A stretch of 64,000 nt of DNA from Amycolatopsis saalfeldensis (GCF_900110575.1 NZ_FOEF01000010.1:124001-188000); one strand, 5' to 3'; positions 53,312 through 63,090 are shown, counted from the first letter of the stretch. Numbers and translations are program-made. Notes: generated by a model not told the origin, from the letters alone.

Positions 53312-54154
53312 GTGGATGCTGCCGCGGCTGCCGTCTCCCGGCTCACCGGCCGCCCGGTCACCGCCACGCGGCGGCTGTCCGGCGCGTTGACCGAAGCCGT
53401 CCTGGACGGTGACGTGGTGGTGGTCAAGCGGGGCCACGCTCCCGGCGCCACCGCCGCCGAGGCCGCGGGGCTCCGCTGGCTGGCCGAGCCCGCCGTGGTG
53501 CCGATCCCGGCCGTCCACGGGTACGACGAGCACTGGCTGGTCCTCGACCGGATCGACACGGAGCGGGCCGACGAACGGACGGCGGAGCGGCTGGGCCGTG
53601 ACCTCGCCGCCCTGCACGCCGCCGGTGCCCCCGCGTTCGGCTCCCCTCCCCCGGACGCCCCGCCCGGCGCCTGGATCGGTCTGGCCCCGATGGAAAACAC
53701 CCCGGCGCCGGACTGGCCGGAGTGGTACGCCGAGCACCGCGTCCGGCCCTACGTCCGGCTCGCCCGGGACCGGGGCACCCTGACCGCCGGCGAGGCCGGG
53801 GCGTTCGACCGGGTCTGCGACCGCCTGCCGGAGCTGTCCGGCCCGCCGGAGCCGCCGTCCCGCCTCCACGGCGATCTGTGGCACGGCAACGTCTTGTGGG
53901 CGCGGGACGGCGCGTACCTCATCGACCCCGCGGCCCACGGCGGCCACCGCGAAACCGACCTGGCGATGCTGCGCCTGTTCGACTGCCCCGGGCTGGACCG
54001 GATCCTGGGCGCCTATACCGAAACCGCGCCCCTGTCACCCGGCTGGCGCGAGCGGATCGAGCTGCACCAGCTGTTCCCGCTCCTGGTGCACACTGTCCTG
54101 TTCGGACGGTTGTATGCCACGGAGGCGCTGGCGATCGCTCGATCCTGGTCCTGA
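53312..54154 (+). CDS. Fructosamine kinase-like (aminoglycoside-phosphotransferase fold) protein
   Basis: The 280-residue kinase has LHGDLWHGNVLW (catalytic loop) and YLIDPAAHGGHRETDLAML (metal-binding Asp and the fructosamine-kinase signature), with an N-lobe containing VVVVKRG as the candidate ATP-binding Lys. Fructosamine 3-kinases repair glycated amines. The GTG start follows the fusion gene's stop by 18 bases, so the two are likely cotranscribed, although a functional link is not obvious. Confidence 0.85.
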   Translation: MDAAAAAVSRLTGRPVTATRRLSGALTEAVLDGDVVVVKRGHAPGATAAEAAGLRWLAEPAVVPIPAVHGYDEHWLVLDRIDTERADERTAERLGRDLAALHAAGAPAFGSPPPDAPPGAWIGLAPMENTPAPDWPEWYAEHRVRPYVRLARDRGTLTAGEAGAFDRVCDRLPELSGPPEPPSRLHGDLWHGNVLWARDGAYLIDPAAHGGHRETDLAMLRLFDCPGLDRILGAYTETAPLSPGWRERIELHQLFPLLVHTVLFGRLYATEALAIARSWS

Positions 54155-54165
54155 CCCGGCGTTTC

Positions 54166-55026
54166 TCAGTTCCCGGGGCCTCCGGTGGCGCTGGTCTCCG
54201 TGATCGAGGTCGCGGTGGCGGTGCTGCCCGAGGTGGTGGCGACGATGGTGACCTCTTCGCCGTTCGTGACGCCGGTCGCGGTGGTGGCGTCGATGGTATA
54301 GACCTTGGTGAACCCGTCGGCGCTCTGGGCGGTCAGCGAGGTGGCGCTCAGCGCGGTGACCTTGCCCTTCTGCAGGAACTCGGTGACGTAGCCGCCGCTG
54401 GTGCCGGCGGTGACGAATTCGCCGTGCAGCGCGGTGCTCAACGTCGCGGCGCCGCCGGGCGCGCCTCGGCCGCCGAACTGGCCCGAGCCGGGCCCGCCGC
54501 CCGTCGCACCGGAGGCGTCCGTGCTCGACGACGAACTCGCCGCCCATATCCCCGCGCCCCCGCCCACGACGATGACCGCGGCGACCCCGCCCGCGACCCA
54601 CTTGCGGCGGCCGCTCCAGGCCGCGCCGCCACCGGGCGCCGGGGGTGTGGCGCCGCCCCAGGTGTCCTGCGTGGACGGTCCGGGATCCGGCGGCACCGCC
54701 CCTCCGGAAGACCCGGCCGGTCCCGCGGCCGCAGGCGATGCGGCCGGAACCGGTTGGCCCGGCGTCTCGGCCGGACCATAAGCCGCACGGGGTCGGCCCG
54801 GCGTCTCGGCCGGACCGTGAGCCGCAACGGGTCGGCCCGGCGCGGCGGGCGGGCCGTAATCCGGACCGGGTCCGGCGGGGCGGCCGCTCATGCCGTAGGG
54901 CCCGTTCGGGCCGGCGGGCCCGGAGTTCGGCCAGGCCGCGGGCCCGCCGTTCGGCGGAACCGCCGGGCGAGCCGGACCGGACGGCCGAGGCGGAACGGGC
55001 GGCTGACCGCTGCGAGGTGTGGTCAT
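54166..55026 (-). CDS. Membrane protein with DUF5666-like extracytoplasmic domain
   Basis: The 286-residue protein starts after AAGGAG. The first 145 residues are Pro/Gly/Ala-rich and disordered with repeats of PAETPG. One transmembrane helix follows (KWVAGGVAAVIVVGGGAGIWAAS). The outer domain (about 205-286) reads FVTAGTSGGYVTEFLQKGKVTALSATSLTAQSADG and VTIVATTSGS, similar to DUF5666 beta-domains of unknown role. It converges on the kinase gene by 12 bases and is divergent from the histidine kinase gene. Confidence 0.75.
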   Translation of the reverse strand: MTTPRSGQPPVPPRPSGPARPAVPPNGGPAAWPNSGPAGPNGPYGMSGRPAGPGPDYGPPAAPGRPVAAHGPAETPGRPRAAYGPAETPGQPVPAASPAAAGPAGSSGGAVPPDPGPSTQDTWGGATPPAPGGGAAWSGRRKWVAGGVAAVIVVGGGAGIWAASSSSSTDASGATGGGPGSGQFGGRGAPGGAATLSTALHGEFVTAGTSGGYVTEFLQKGKVTALSATSLTAQSADGFTKVYTIDATTATGVTNGEEVTIVATTSGSTATATSITETSATGGPGN

Positions 55027-55219
55027 GACGTCACTCCTTAGGTGGGCAAGGGATCTGAAACCCACCGTGGGCGGCGACGCTGTGCGGGCACTGTGGCCGC
55101 CGTCAGACGGTGCTGTGACCGGCTTTCCGGCGCACTCGTGACATTCCCGCGATCCCTCGCACAGCCGACTCACAGGCAGCACACATCGCTCCCACACTCT
55201 GGGCCCGCACGCTCTTGTC

Positions 55220-56773
55220 ATGGCACAGCGCGCGAAGGGGGTACCCGGCCGGCCGTCCCGGTTCGGGCGGCTTTCGCTGCGCGTGAAGCTCACGTTGTCG
55301 ATCGTGTTGCTGCTCTCGCTGGTGTGCCTGGTGATCGGGGTGGTCAGCGAGTTCGCGCTGAGCGCCTTCCTCACCAGCCAGACCGACGGGCAGCTCTACG
55401 CCGCCGCCGACCGGGCCAAGGACTTCGCCATGCACGGCGGGCCGCTGGGCGGGCACAACCCGCTCGACGCGCCCGGGCAGGGCGCCGGGACCGTCAACGC
55501 GCACCTCGTCGGCAACCAGCTCGTCGACGGCGGCTCCCTCTCTCAGCACGGGCAGCAGGTCACGCTCACCACCGCGCAGCTGGACGCCCTGCAGACGGTG
55601 CCCGTCGACGGCAAGGCCTACGACCGCACCCTCGACCAGCTCGGCGACTACCGCGTCACCGCGTCGGCCATCCCGGGCGGCGTGGTCATCACGGGGGTCC
55701 CCCTCGATCCCGTGCACCTGACGCTGCTGACGGTCGGGCTGATCCTGTTCGGCGTCGCCGCGGTGGGGGTGACCGGGGCGGCGCTCATCGGGGCGTTCGC
55801 GGTCCGGCGCACGCTGCGGCCGCTCGAACGCGTCGCGACGACTGCCGCGCGGGTCTCCGAGCTGCCGCTGGACCGGGGTTACGTCGACCTCTCCGTGCGG
55901 GTCCCCGAGAGCGACACCGACCCGCGCACCGAGGTCGGCCAGGTCGGCTCCGCGCTGAACCTCATGCTGGGCCACATCTCCGGCGCGCTGGAGGCGCGGC
56001 ACGCGAGCGAAATGCGGGCCCGCCAGTTCGTCGCCGACGCGAGCCATGAGCTGAGGACGCCGCTCGCCGCCATCCGCGGGTACGCCGAGCTGGCCGGGCG
56101 CGGGCGGATGCTGGTGCCGCCCGACGTCGCGCGGTCGATGACCCGTATCGAGTCCGAGGCCGACCGGATGACCACGCTCGTCGAAGACCTCCTGCTGCTG
56201 GCGCGGCTCGACGCGGGCCGTCCGCTGGAGCTCGCCGAGGTCGACCTCGCCCGGCTGGTCGCCGACGCCGTCGGGGACGCCCACGTCGCCGGCCCCGGAC
56301 ACGAGTGGCAGCTGCGCCTGCCGGACGAGCCGATCCTGGTGCACGGCGACGTCCAGCGGCTGCACCAGGTGCTGGCCAACCTGCTCGCCAACGCCCGCGT
56401 GCACACCCCGCCGGGGACCACCGTCGTCACGTCGCTCGCGCGCTCCGCCGACGGCAGCGCCGTGGTCACCGTGACCGACAACGGCCCGGGCATCCCGCCG
56501 GACCTGCTCCCGGCCGTCTTCGAACGCTTCGCGCGCGGCGACTCGTCACGCTCGCGCGCCGCGGGCAGCACCGGCCTCGGCATGGCCATCGCGGCGGCGG
56601 TCCTGGTCGCGCACCACGGCACGATCGAGGTGCACAGCCACCCGGGCCGCACGGAATTCGCCGTGCGCCTGCCGACGGTCGTGCCCGCGCAACGCAGCCA
56701 CTCGATGCCACAGCTCGAAGCCCGGCGCCCCCACAAACCGGGACGGCCGCCCAACAACCTGCGCGCGTCTTAG
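55220..56773 (+). CDS. Sensor histidine kinase (no adjacent response regulator)
   Basis: The 517-residue protein has membrane helices at about 22-48 and 165-193 with an external sensing region between. HAMP domain follows (about 195-250). HisKA has the phospho-acceptor His 276 in ADASHELRTPLAA. The HATPase domain has LANLLANARVHTPPG (N box), VTDNGPGIP (G1) and GSTGLGMAIAAAVLVAHHGT (G2). The tail is basic and disordered. No regulator gene is beside it. It precedes a polyprenyl-sugar glycosyltransferase cluster. Confidence 0.9.
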   Translation: MAQRAKGVPGRPSRFGRLSLRVKLTLSIVLLLSLVCLVIGVVSEFALSAFLTSQTDGQLYAAADRAKDFAMHGGPLGGHNPLDAPGQGAGTVNAHLVGNQLVDGGSLSQHGQQVTLTTAQLDALQTVPVDGKAYDRTLDQLGDYRVTASAIPGGVVITGVPLDPVHLTLLTVGLILFGVAAVGVTGAALIGAFAVRRTLRPLERVATTAARVSELPLDRGYVDLSVRVPESDTDPRTEVGQVGSALNLMLGHISGALEARHASEMRARQFVADASHELRTPLAAIRGYAELAGRGRMLVPPDVARSMTRIESEADRMTTLVEDLLLLARLDAGRPLELAEVDLARLVADAVGDAHVAGPGHEWQLRLPDEPILVHGDVQRLHQVLANLLANARVHTPPGTTVVTSLARSADGSAVVTVTDNGPGIPPDLLPAVFERFARGDSSRSRAAGSTGLGMAIAAAVLVAHHGTIEVHSHPGRTEFAVRLPTVVPAQRSHSMPQLEARRPHKPGRPPNNLRAS

Positions 56774-56820
56774 CGGAAATACAGCTGCCCCAGTCACCAC
56801 GGCTTGGCTACGTTCGCGCG

Positions 56821-57798
56821 ATGGAGCAGATCCGAGTCATGGCCGACCTCGCCACCCCGATGTCCATCCGGGTGGCCGCCACGCTCAGCTTGGCCGAGCA
56901 CGCAGGGGCCGCTGGGGCGACGGCAGAACAGCTCGCCGCCGAGACCGCAACCGCGGCGCCGGCGCTCCGGCGGCTGCTCGACCACCTCGTCGCGATCGAC
57001 GTCTTCGCGCTCGACGACGGCCGGTACCGCCCGACCGACCTCGGCGCTCAGCTGCGCGAGGACGCCCCGGAAGGGATCAAGCCGCTGCTCGACATCACCT
57101 GCGCCGGCGGCCGGGCCGAACTCGCCTTCGTCGACCTGCTCGGCACGGTCACCGCCGGCACGCCCGCCTACGAACAGCGCTACGGCCGCGAATTCTGGGC
57201 GGACCTCGGCACGGACCCGAAATTGCGGCGCTCGTTCGACGCCCAGATGAGCTGGCGATTCCAGGCACAGGCGCCGCAGATCGCCGAGCGCTTCGACTGG
57301 AGCCGGTTCACCGAAATCCTCGACGTCGGCGGGGGCGACGGGCTCGTGCTCGCCGAGATCCTGCGGGCCCATCCCGGTCTGCGCGGACGCGTCCTGGACC
57401 TGGAGCCGACGAGCGCCGCGGCGGCGGACCGGTTCGCGGCCGCGGGCTTCGGCGACCGGGCCGGCGCCGTTTCCGGCAGCTTCTTCGACCCGCTGCCCGC
57501 CGGGGCCGACGTTTGTCTCCTGTCCGACATCCTGCACGACTGGGACGACGAGCACGCCCACGAGATCCTGGCCGGCTGCCGCCGGGCCGCCGCGCCGGAC
57601 GGCACCGTCGTGGTGATCGAGCCGGTGCTCGGCCAGGGCACCGACACCGCGATGGACCTGTTCATGCTGATGTGCTTCGGCGGCCGGGAGCGCACGGTCG
57701 ACGGGCTGGCCGCGCTGGGCGCCGGCGCCGGGCTCGTGCTGCGTGCTTCGAGTCCGGTCGCGGACGGGCGGACGGCGCTGGAGTTCGGCGTCGCCTGA
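56821..57798 (+). CDS. O-methyltransferase (PF00891-type)
   Basis: The 325-residue enzyme has an N-terminal winged-helix dimerisation domain (IRVAATLSLAEHAGAAGATAEQLA) and the C-terminal SAM domain: ILDVGGGDGLVLAEIL, VLDLEPTSA and the catalytic-base region SDILHDWDDEHAHEILAGCR with the conserved His-Asp. Such enzymes methylate phenols in polyketide and other natural-product pathways. The ATG is 7 bases after a -10-like TACGTT, which may indicate a leaderless transcript. No partner biosynthetic genes are seen here. Confidence 0.88.
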   Translation: MEQIRVMADLATPMSIRVAATLSLAEHAGAAGATAEQLAAETATAAPALRRLLDHLVAIDVFALDDGRYRPTDLGAQLREDAPEGIKPLLDITCAGGRAELAFVDLLGTVTAGTPAYEQRYGREFWADLGTDPKLRRSFDAQMSWRFQAQAPQIAERFDWSRFTEILDVGGGDGLVLAEILRAHPGLRGRVLDLEPTSAAAADRFAAAGFGDRAGAVSGSFFDPLPAGADVCLLSDILHDWDDEHAHEILAGCRRAAAPDGTVVVIEPVLGQGTDTAMDLFMLMCFGGRERTVDGLAALGAGAGLVLRASSPVADGRTALEFGVA

Positions 57799-57872
57799 GC
57801 CGCGGACAAAAGCACAGAAACCACACAGGGCCGGCACAACGGCGCCCCAGCTCAGGCCGTGAGGCTGGGCGG

Positions 57873-59762
57873 ATGACCGCAGTCGCGACACCCGCCCGTC
57901 CGGCCGTCCCGGACCGGGCCCCCCGGAAAACCGACCCCCGCTGGGTTCGCCCCGCGCTCCTGCTCCTGCTCGTCGCGACCGCGGGGCTCTACCTGTGGGA
58001 CCTCGGCGCCTCCGGGTGGGCCAACGCGTTCTACTCCGCCGCCGCGCAAGCCGGCTCGGAGAGCTGGAAGGCGCTGTTCTTCGGCTCCAGCGACGCCGCG
58101 AACGGCATCACCGTCGACAAGACCCCCGCCGCGCTCTGGGTGATGAGCCTGTCCGCGCGGCTGTTCGGGGTGAACGCGTGGAGCATCCTGGTCCCGCAGG
58201 CGCTGATGGGCGTCGGCTCAACCTGGCTGCTGTACGCCACGGTGCGGCGGACGTCGGGCGCCGCGGCCGGGCTGCTGGCGGGCGCCGTGCTCACGCTCAC
58301 CCCCGCCGCCGCGCTGATCTTCCGCTTCAACAACCCCGACGCGCTCCTCGTGCTGCTGCTCGTGGCCGGCGCGTACTGCACCGTCCGCGCGCTGGAAAAG
58401 GCGAGCCCGAAGTGGCTCATGCTGGCCGGTGCGGCGGTCGGGTTCGGGTTCCTCGCGAAGATGCTGCAGGCGTTCCTGGTGCTGCCCGCGTTCGGCCTGG
58501 CGTACCTGATAGCCGCGCCCGCCTCGCTCGGCAAACGGCTGCTGCACCTGGCCGCCGCGACGGCCGCGGTAGTCGTTTCGGCGGGTTGGTACCTCGCCGT
58601 GGTGACGCTGTGGCCGGCCGCCGACCGGCCGTTCATCGGCGGATCGCAGAACAACAGCCTGCTCGAACTCACGTTGGGCTACAACGGTTTCGGCCGCATC
58701 ACCGGCGACGAGACCGGCAGCGTCGGCGGTGGCGGGGGCGGCAGCGGCTGGGGCAGCACCGGCCTGTTCCGGTTGTTCGGCAGCGAGATGGCCGGCGGTA
58801 TCGCGTGGCTGATCCCGGCCGCGCTGCTCGCGCTCGGCGCCGGGCTCTGGTTCACCCGCCGCGCGCCGCGCACGGACCCCGGCCGCGCCGCGCTGGTCGT
58901 CTGGGGCGGCTGGCTGCTGGTGACGGCGGCCGTGTTCAGTTACATGGGCGGCATCATCCACCCGTATTACATGGTCGCGCTGGCCCCGGCGATCGCCGCG
59001 CTCGCCGGCACCGCGGCCGTGCAGCTCTGGCGCCTGCGCTCGGAACCGGCCGCCGCCGGGCTGCTCAGCGGCGGCGTCGCGCTGACCGCGGTGACCACGT
59101 ACGTCCTGCTGATCCGCGATTCCTCCTGGCAGCCGTGGCTCGCCCCGGCCGTGCTCGTGGCCGGGCTGCTCTCGGCCGTCGCGCTGTTCTTCGTCAACCA
59201 GCTCGGCCGCGCCGCCGCACGCGGGATCGCCGTGCTGGGCTTGGTGACGCTGCTCGCCGGGACCGGCGCGTACAGCCTCGCGACCGCCGCGGCCACCCAC
59301 AGCGGCGCCATTCCCTCGGCCGGACCGAGCAGTGCGCAGGGCTTCGGCGGCATGGGCGGCGGTCCCGGCGGGAACGGCGGCGGGCGCGGAGGTGGTATGG
59401 CGGGCGGTCTGCTCGGCACCTCGTTGCCCGGCACCAATCTCACCGCCCTGCTGACCCGGGACGCGAGCGAGTACCGCTGGACGGCCGCGACCGTCGGCTC
59501 CAACAACGCCGCCGGGTACCAGCTCGGCAGCGGGCAGCCCGTGCTCGCCGTGGGCGGCTTCAACGGGACCGACCCGTACCCGACGCTGCGGCAGTTCCAG
59601 CAGTACGTCCAGAGTGGACAGATCCACTACTTCCTCGGCGAGGACATGACGATGCAGGGCGACAGCGGCAGCGACTACGCCGAGCAGATCGCCGAGTGGG
59701 TGGCGGCGAACTACACACCGACCACTGTGGACGGTGTCACGGTGTACGACCTGACCGTCTGA
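57873..59762 (+). CDS. GT39-family (ArnT/PMT-like) polyprenyl-phosphate-sugar glycosyltransferase 1
   Basis: The 629-residue multi-span protein (about 12 helices) resembles the YkcB/ArnT-like PMT_2 family that moves a sugar from a polyprenyl-phosphate carrier to an acceptor outside the cell. Family marks: GSSDAANGITVDKTPAALWVM, NNPDALLVLLLVAGAYCTVRALEKASPKW. The extracellular parts contain glycine-rich stretches (GSVGGGGGGSGWGS and GGMGGGPGGNGGG). The C-terminal 150 residues form a soluble domain. GGCTGGGCGG lies upstream of the ATG. It forms a unit with the GT2-GtrA gene. Confidence 0.9.
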   Translation: MTAVATPARPAVPDRAPRKTDPRWVRPALLLLLVATAGLYLWDLGASGWANAFYSAAAQAGSESWKALFFGSSDAANGITVDKTPAALWVMSLSARLFGVNAWSILVPQALMGVGSTWLLYATVRRTSGAAAGLLAGAVLTLTPAAALIFRFNNPDALLVLLLVAGAYCTVRALEKASPKWLMLAGAAVGFGFLAKMLQAFLVLPAFGLAYLIAAPASLGKRLLHLAAATAAVVVSAGWYLAVVTLWPAADRPFIGGSQNNSLLELTLGYNGFGRITGDETGSVGGGGGGSGWGSTGLFRLFGSEMAGGIAWLIPAALLALGAGLWFTRRAPRTDPGRAALVVWGGWLLVTAAVFSYMGGIIHPYYMVALAPAIAALAGTAAVQLWRLRSEPAAAGLLSGGVALTAVTTYVLLIRDSSWQPWLAPAVLVAGLLSAVALFFVNQLGRAAARGIAVLGLVTLLAGTGAYSLATAAATHSGAIPSAGPSSAQGFGGMGGGPGGNGGGRGGGMAGGLLGTSLPGTNLTALLTRDASEYRWTAATVGSNNAAGYQLGSGQPVLAVGGFNGTDPYPTLRQFQQYVQSGQIHYFLGEDMTMQGDSGSDYAEQIAEWVAANYTPTTVDGVTVYDLTV

Positions 59763-59845
59763 AGACCACCGGGGAAACCCGGACCCACAGGGCCGGCACA
59801 GGAATGCCACAAGGTCACCAAAGGCCGGCCCGCGAAGGTGAATCC

Positions 59846-61132
59846 ATGAACGCCACCGCTCCCTCCCGCAGCAGCGCCGGCACCGTGCCCGCCCCGCGGC
59901 CGGGCACCGCCCCGGTCGGCCTCGGCGGCCCCCACCCGGTCCTCGACGTCGTGATCCCGGTCTACAACGAAGAAGCCGACCTCGAGCCGTGCATCCGCCG
60001 GCTGCACGCGCACCTGGAAGAACACGTCACCTACCCGTACCGGATCACGATCGCGGACAACGCGAGCACGGACGAGACCCTGCACGTCGCCGAGCGGCTC
60101 GCGCGGGAGATCCCCGAAGTCGTGGTCCACCACCTCGACGAGAAGGGCCGCGGGCGCGCGCTCCGCACCGTCTGGTCCACATCGGACGCCAGCGTGCTGG
60201 CCTACATGGACGTGGACCTGTCGACGGACCTCGCCGCGCTCGCGCCGCTGGTGGCGCCGCTGCTGTCCGGGCATTCGGACCTCGCCATCGGCAGCCGGCT
60301 GGCCCGTGGAGCCCGGGTGGTCCGCGGGCCGAAGCGGGAGTTCATCTCGCGCTGCTACAACCTGATCCTCAAGAGCACGCTGGCGGCGAAGTTCTCCGAC
60401 GCGCAGTGCGGCTTCAAGGCCATCCGCGGCGACGTCGCCCGGCGGCTGCTGCCGCACGTCCAGGACACCGGCTGGTTCTTCGACACCGAGCTGCTGGTGC
60501 TCGCGCAGCGCTCCGGCCTGCGCATCCACGAGGTGCCGGTGGACTGGGTAGACGACCCGGACTCGTCGGTCAACATCATCGCCACGGCCACCGCCGACCT
60601 CAAGGGCGTCGCGCGGCTGACCCGCGCCACGTTCACCGGCGAGGTCCCGATCAGCCGGCTGCGCGAGCAGCTCGGCCGGGAGCCCATCGGCGTCGAGGCG
60701 CCGGGGGTGCCGCCCAGCCTGGCGCGGCAGCTGGTTCGGTTCGCCGCCGTCGGCGTCGCGAGCACCGCCGCGTACCTGCTGCTGTTCCTGCTGCTGCGCA
60801 CCATGGTCGGCGCGCAGGCGGCGAACTTCACCGCGCTGCTCGTCACCGCGATCGCCAACACCGCCGTCAACCGCCGCGTCACCTTCGGCGTGCGCGGGCG
60901 GACCGGCGCCGGGCGGCACCAGTTCGAAGGGCTGATCGTGTTCGGCCTCGGCCTGCTGCTGACGAGCGGTTCGCTGGCCCTGCTCAACGGGACCACCCAC
61001 CCCGGGCTGGTCCTGGAAACCACTGTGCTCGTGCTGGCGAACCTGGCCGCCACGGTGCTCCGCTTCCTGTTGCTGCGTGGCTGGGTCTTCAACCCCCGCC
61101 GCGGGCGCGCCACCGCCGAGGAGAAACGATGA
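59846..61132 (+). CDS. Bifunctional GT2 glycosyltransferase/GtrA-like flippase
   Basis: The 428-residue protein has an N-terminal GT2 domain (about 30-270) like polyprenyl-phosphate sugar synthases: VVIPVYNEEADLEPCIRRL, ADNASTDETL, the DXD-type YMDVDLSTDL, LAIGSRLARG and QCGFKAIRG. A C-terminal GtrA domain (about 295-415) has four helices (RQLVRFAAVGVASTAAYLLLF to LRGWVFNPRRG). It would make and flip a lipid-linked sugar for the two flanking GT39 enzymes. Start: ATG after GAAGGTGA. It contains a GTCC-N5-GGAC motif with the codons Ser-Thr-Ser-Asp. Confidence 0.92.
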   Translation: MNATAPSRSSAGTVPAPRPGTAPVGLGGPHPVLDVVIPVYNEEADLEPCIRRLHAHLEEHVTYPYRITIADNASTDETLHVAERLAREIPEVVVHHLDEKGRGRALRTVWSTSDASVLAYMDVDLSTDLAALAPLVAPLLSGHSDLAIGSRLARGARVVRGPKREFISRCYNLILKSTLAAKFSDAQCGFKAIRGDVARRLLPHVQDTGWFFDTELLVLAQRSGLRIHEVPVDWVDDPDSSVNIIATATADLKGVARLTRATFTGEVPISRLREQLGREPIGVEAPGVPPSLARQLVRFAAVGVASTAAYLLLFLLLRTMVGAQAANFTALLVTAIANTAVNRRVTFGVRGRTGAGRHQFEGLIVFGLGLLLTSGSLALLNGTTHPGLVLETTVLVLANLAATVLRFLLLRGWVFNPRRGRATAEEKR

Positions 61133-62988
61133 CCGCCGTCCTGCCCGCTCCCGTCGCGGGTGCCACTGCCCGAGATCCCCGTCACCGCAAGGAAAACGCG
61201 CCACGCTGGGTGCGCCCGTCCGTGTTCGGGCTGCTCGCGGTCACCGCCGTGCTTTACTTCTGGAACCTGACCGCCTCCGGCTTCGGCAACTCGTTCTACG
61301 CGGCCGCCGTGCAGTCCGGCACGCAGAGCCTGAAGGCCTGGCTGTTCGGCTCGCTGGACTCGGGCAACGTGATCACGGTCGACAAACCGCCTGCCGCGCT
61401 GTGGGTCGGCACGGCCTTCGCGCGGATCTTCGGCTTCTCCAGTTTCACGGTGCTGGCCCCGCAGGCGCTGATGGGCGTCGCGTCCGTCGGCCTGCTGTAC
61501 CTGACGGTGCGGCGGGTGTCGGGTCCGGTGCCCGGCCTGCTGGCCGGCGCGGTGCTCGCGCTGACGCCGGTGGCCGCGCTGATGTTCCGGTTCAACAACC
61601 CGGACGCGCTGCTGGTGCTGCTGCTGATCGCGGCCGCGTACTTCACCGTCCGCGCCGTCGAAAAGGCGAGTCCGATGTGGCTCGCGCTGGCCGGCGTCGC
61701 GATCGGGTTCGGCTTCCTGACGAAGATGATGCAGGCGTTCCTGGTGCTGCCGGCGTTCACGCTGGCGTACCTGATCGCCGCGCCGACCGGGCTGGGCAAA
61801 CGCTTGCTGCACCTGCTCGGCGCGGCGGCCGCGGTGGTCGTCTCGGCGGGCTGGTTCCTCGCGCTGGTCGCGTTCTGGCCGGCGTCCTCCCGCCCGTACA
61901 TCGGCGGCTCGACCGGCAACAGCCTGCTGGAGCTGGCATTGGGCTACAACGGCCTCGGCCGGATCTTCGGCGGCGAGGGCAATCGCGGCGGTGGCGGCGG
62001 ATTCGGTGGCGGGGGCGGCAACACGAGTTTCGGCGGCGCCAGCGGCATCGGCCGGATGTTCGGCGCCAGCTTCGGCACCGAGATCTCCTGGCTGCTGCCC
62101 GCCGCGCTGATCGGGCTGGCCGCCGGGCTGTGGTTCACCCGCCGCGCCGCGCGCACCGACCGCACCCGCGCGTCGCTGCTGGTCTGGGGCGGCTGGCTGC
62201 TGGTGACCGGGCTGGTGTTCAGCTTCATGGGCGGGACGATCCACCCGTACTACTCCGTGCAGCTCGCCCCGGCGATCGCCGCGGTGGTCGCCATCGCCGG
62301 GCACGCGCTGTGGCGCAGCCGCGCGAACAGCTCGGCCCGGCTGGTGCTGGGCGGGATGATCGCCGTCACCGGGGTGTGGGACTTCATCCTGCTCGCCCGG
62401 ACGCCGGACTGGCTCCCGTGGCTGCGCTGGGTCGTCGCGGTGCTGGCGCTGCTGGTCGCGACGGTCGTGGTGGTCGGGCTGCCGCCCCTGCGCAAGGCGC
62501 TCGCGGTGCTGGCCGCGGCGAGCGTGCTGACGCTGGGCCTCGGCACCGCCGCGTATGCCGTGGACACGGCCACGGTGGCGCACACCGGATCCATCCCGGT
62601 TTCCGGGCCCTCCTCGCAGAGCGGCATCGGCGGCGGCCGGATGGGCGGCGGCTTCGGCGAGGACAGCTCCAGCACCGCCCTCTCGCAGCTGCTCGCGAAG
62701 ACCACCACCAAGTGGGCGGCCGCGACCAGCGGCTCGCAGTCCGCCGCCACCCTGGAGCTGGCCAGCGGCAAGGCCGTGATCGGCATCGGCGGCTGGGACG
62801 GCAGCGACCCGGCGCCGACGCTGGCCCAGTTCCAGCAGTACGTGGCGAACGGCGAGGTCTCCTACTACGTCGTCGGCGGCCAGGGCGGCGGGCAAGGCGG
62901 TGGCTCGAGCGACATCACCGACTGGGTGGCGGCGAACTTCACCGCGACCACGGTGGGCGGGCAGACCGTCTACCAGCTCACTTCCTGA
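61129..62988 (+). CDS. GT39-family polyprenyl-phosphate-sugar glycosyltransferase 2
   Basis: The 619-residue protein is a clear paralogue of the first GT39 (VDKPPAALWVGTAFARIFGF; NNPDALLVLLLIAAAYFTVRAVEKASPMW). Its ATG overlaps the GT2-GtrA stop (ATGA), so it is translationally coupled. The extracellular insert is also Gly-rich (NRGGGGGFGGGGGNTSFGG) and the C-terminal soluble domain matches the first copy in ATSGSQSAATLELASGKAVIGIGGWDGSDPAPTL. The pair may have different acceptors. Confidence 0.9.
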   Translation: MTAVLPAPVAGATARDPRHRKENAPRWVRPSVFGLLAVTAVLYFWNLTASGFGNSFYAAAVQSGTQSLKAWLFGSLDSGNVITVDKPPAALWVGTAFARIFGFSSFTVLAPQALMGVASVGLLYLTVRRVSGPVPGLLAGAVLALTPVAALMFRFNNPDALLVLLLIAAAYFTVRAVEKASPMWLALAGVAIGFGFLTKMMQAFLVLPAFTLAYLIAAPTGLGKRLLHLLGAAAAVVVSAGWFLALVAFWPASSRPYIGGSTGNSLLELALGYNGLGRIFGGEGNRGGGGGFGGGGGNTSFGGASGIGRMFGASFGTEISWLLPAALIGLAAGLWFTRRAARTDRTRASLLVWGGWLLVTGLVFSFMGGTIHPYYSVQLAPAIAAVVAIAGHALWRSRANSSARLVLGGMIAVTGVWDFILLARTPDWLPWLRWVVAVLALLVATVVVVGLPPLRKALAVLAAASVLTLGLGTAAYAVDTATVAHTGSIPVSGPSSQSGIGGGRMGGGFGEDSSSTALSQLLAKTTTKWAAATSGSQSAATLELASGKAVIGIGGWDGSDPAPTLAQFQQYVANGEVSYYVVGGQGGGQGGGSSDITDWVAANFTATTVGGQTVYQLTS

Positions 62989-63090
62989 TCGCGGGGAAAC
63001 AGCGGACCTACAGCCGACCCTCAGGATCTTCCCAGGAAACGGGCGCATTCTGGAGTCAAGGGGAAGCCGCGAGAAATCCGGGAGGACGCC

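Noticed and set aside
58218..59810. Minus-strand frame antisense to the first GT39 gene
   Set aside because: No ribosome-binding site, no motif, and Gln/Ala/Arg-rich text expected from complementing a membrane-protein gene.
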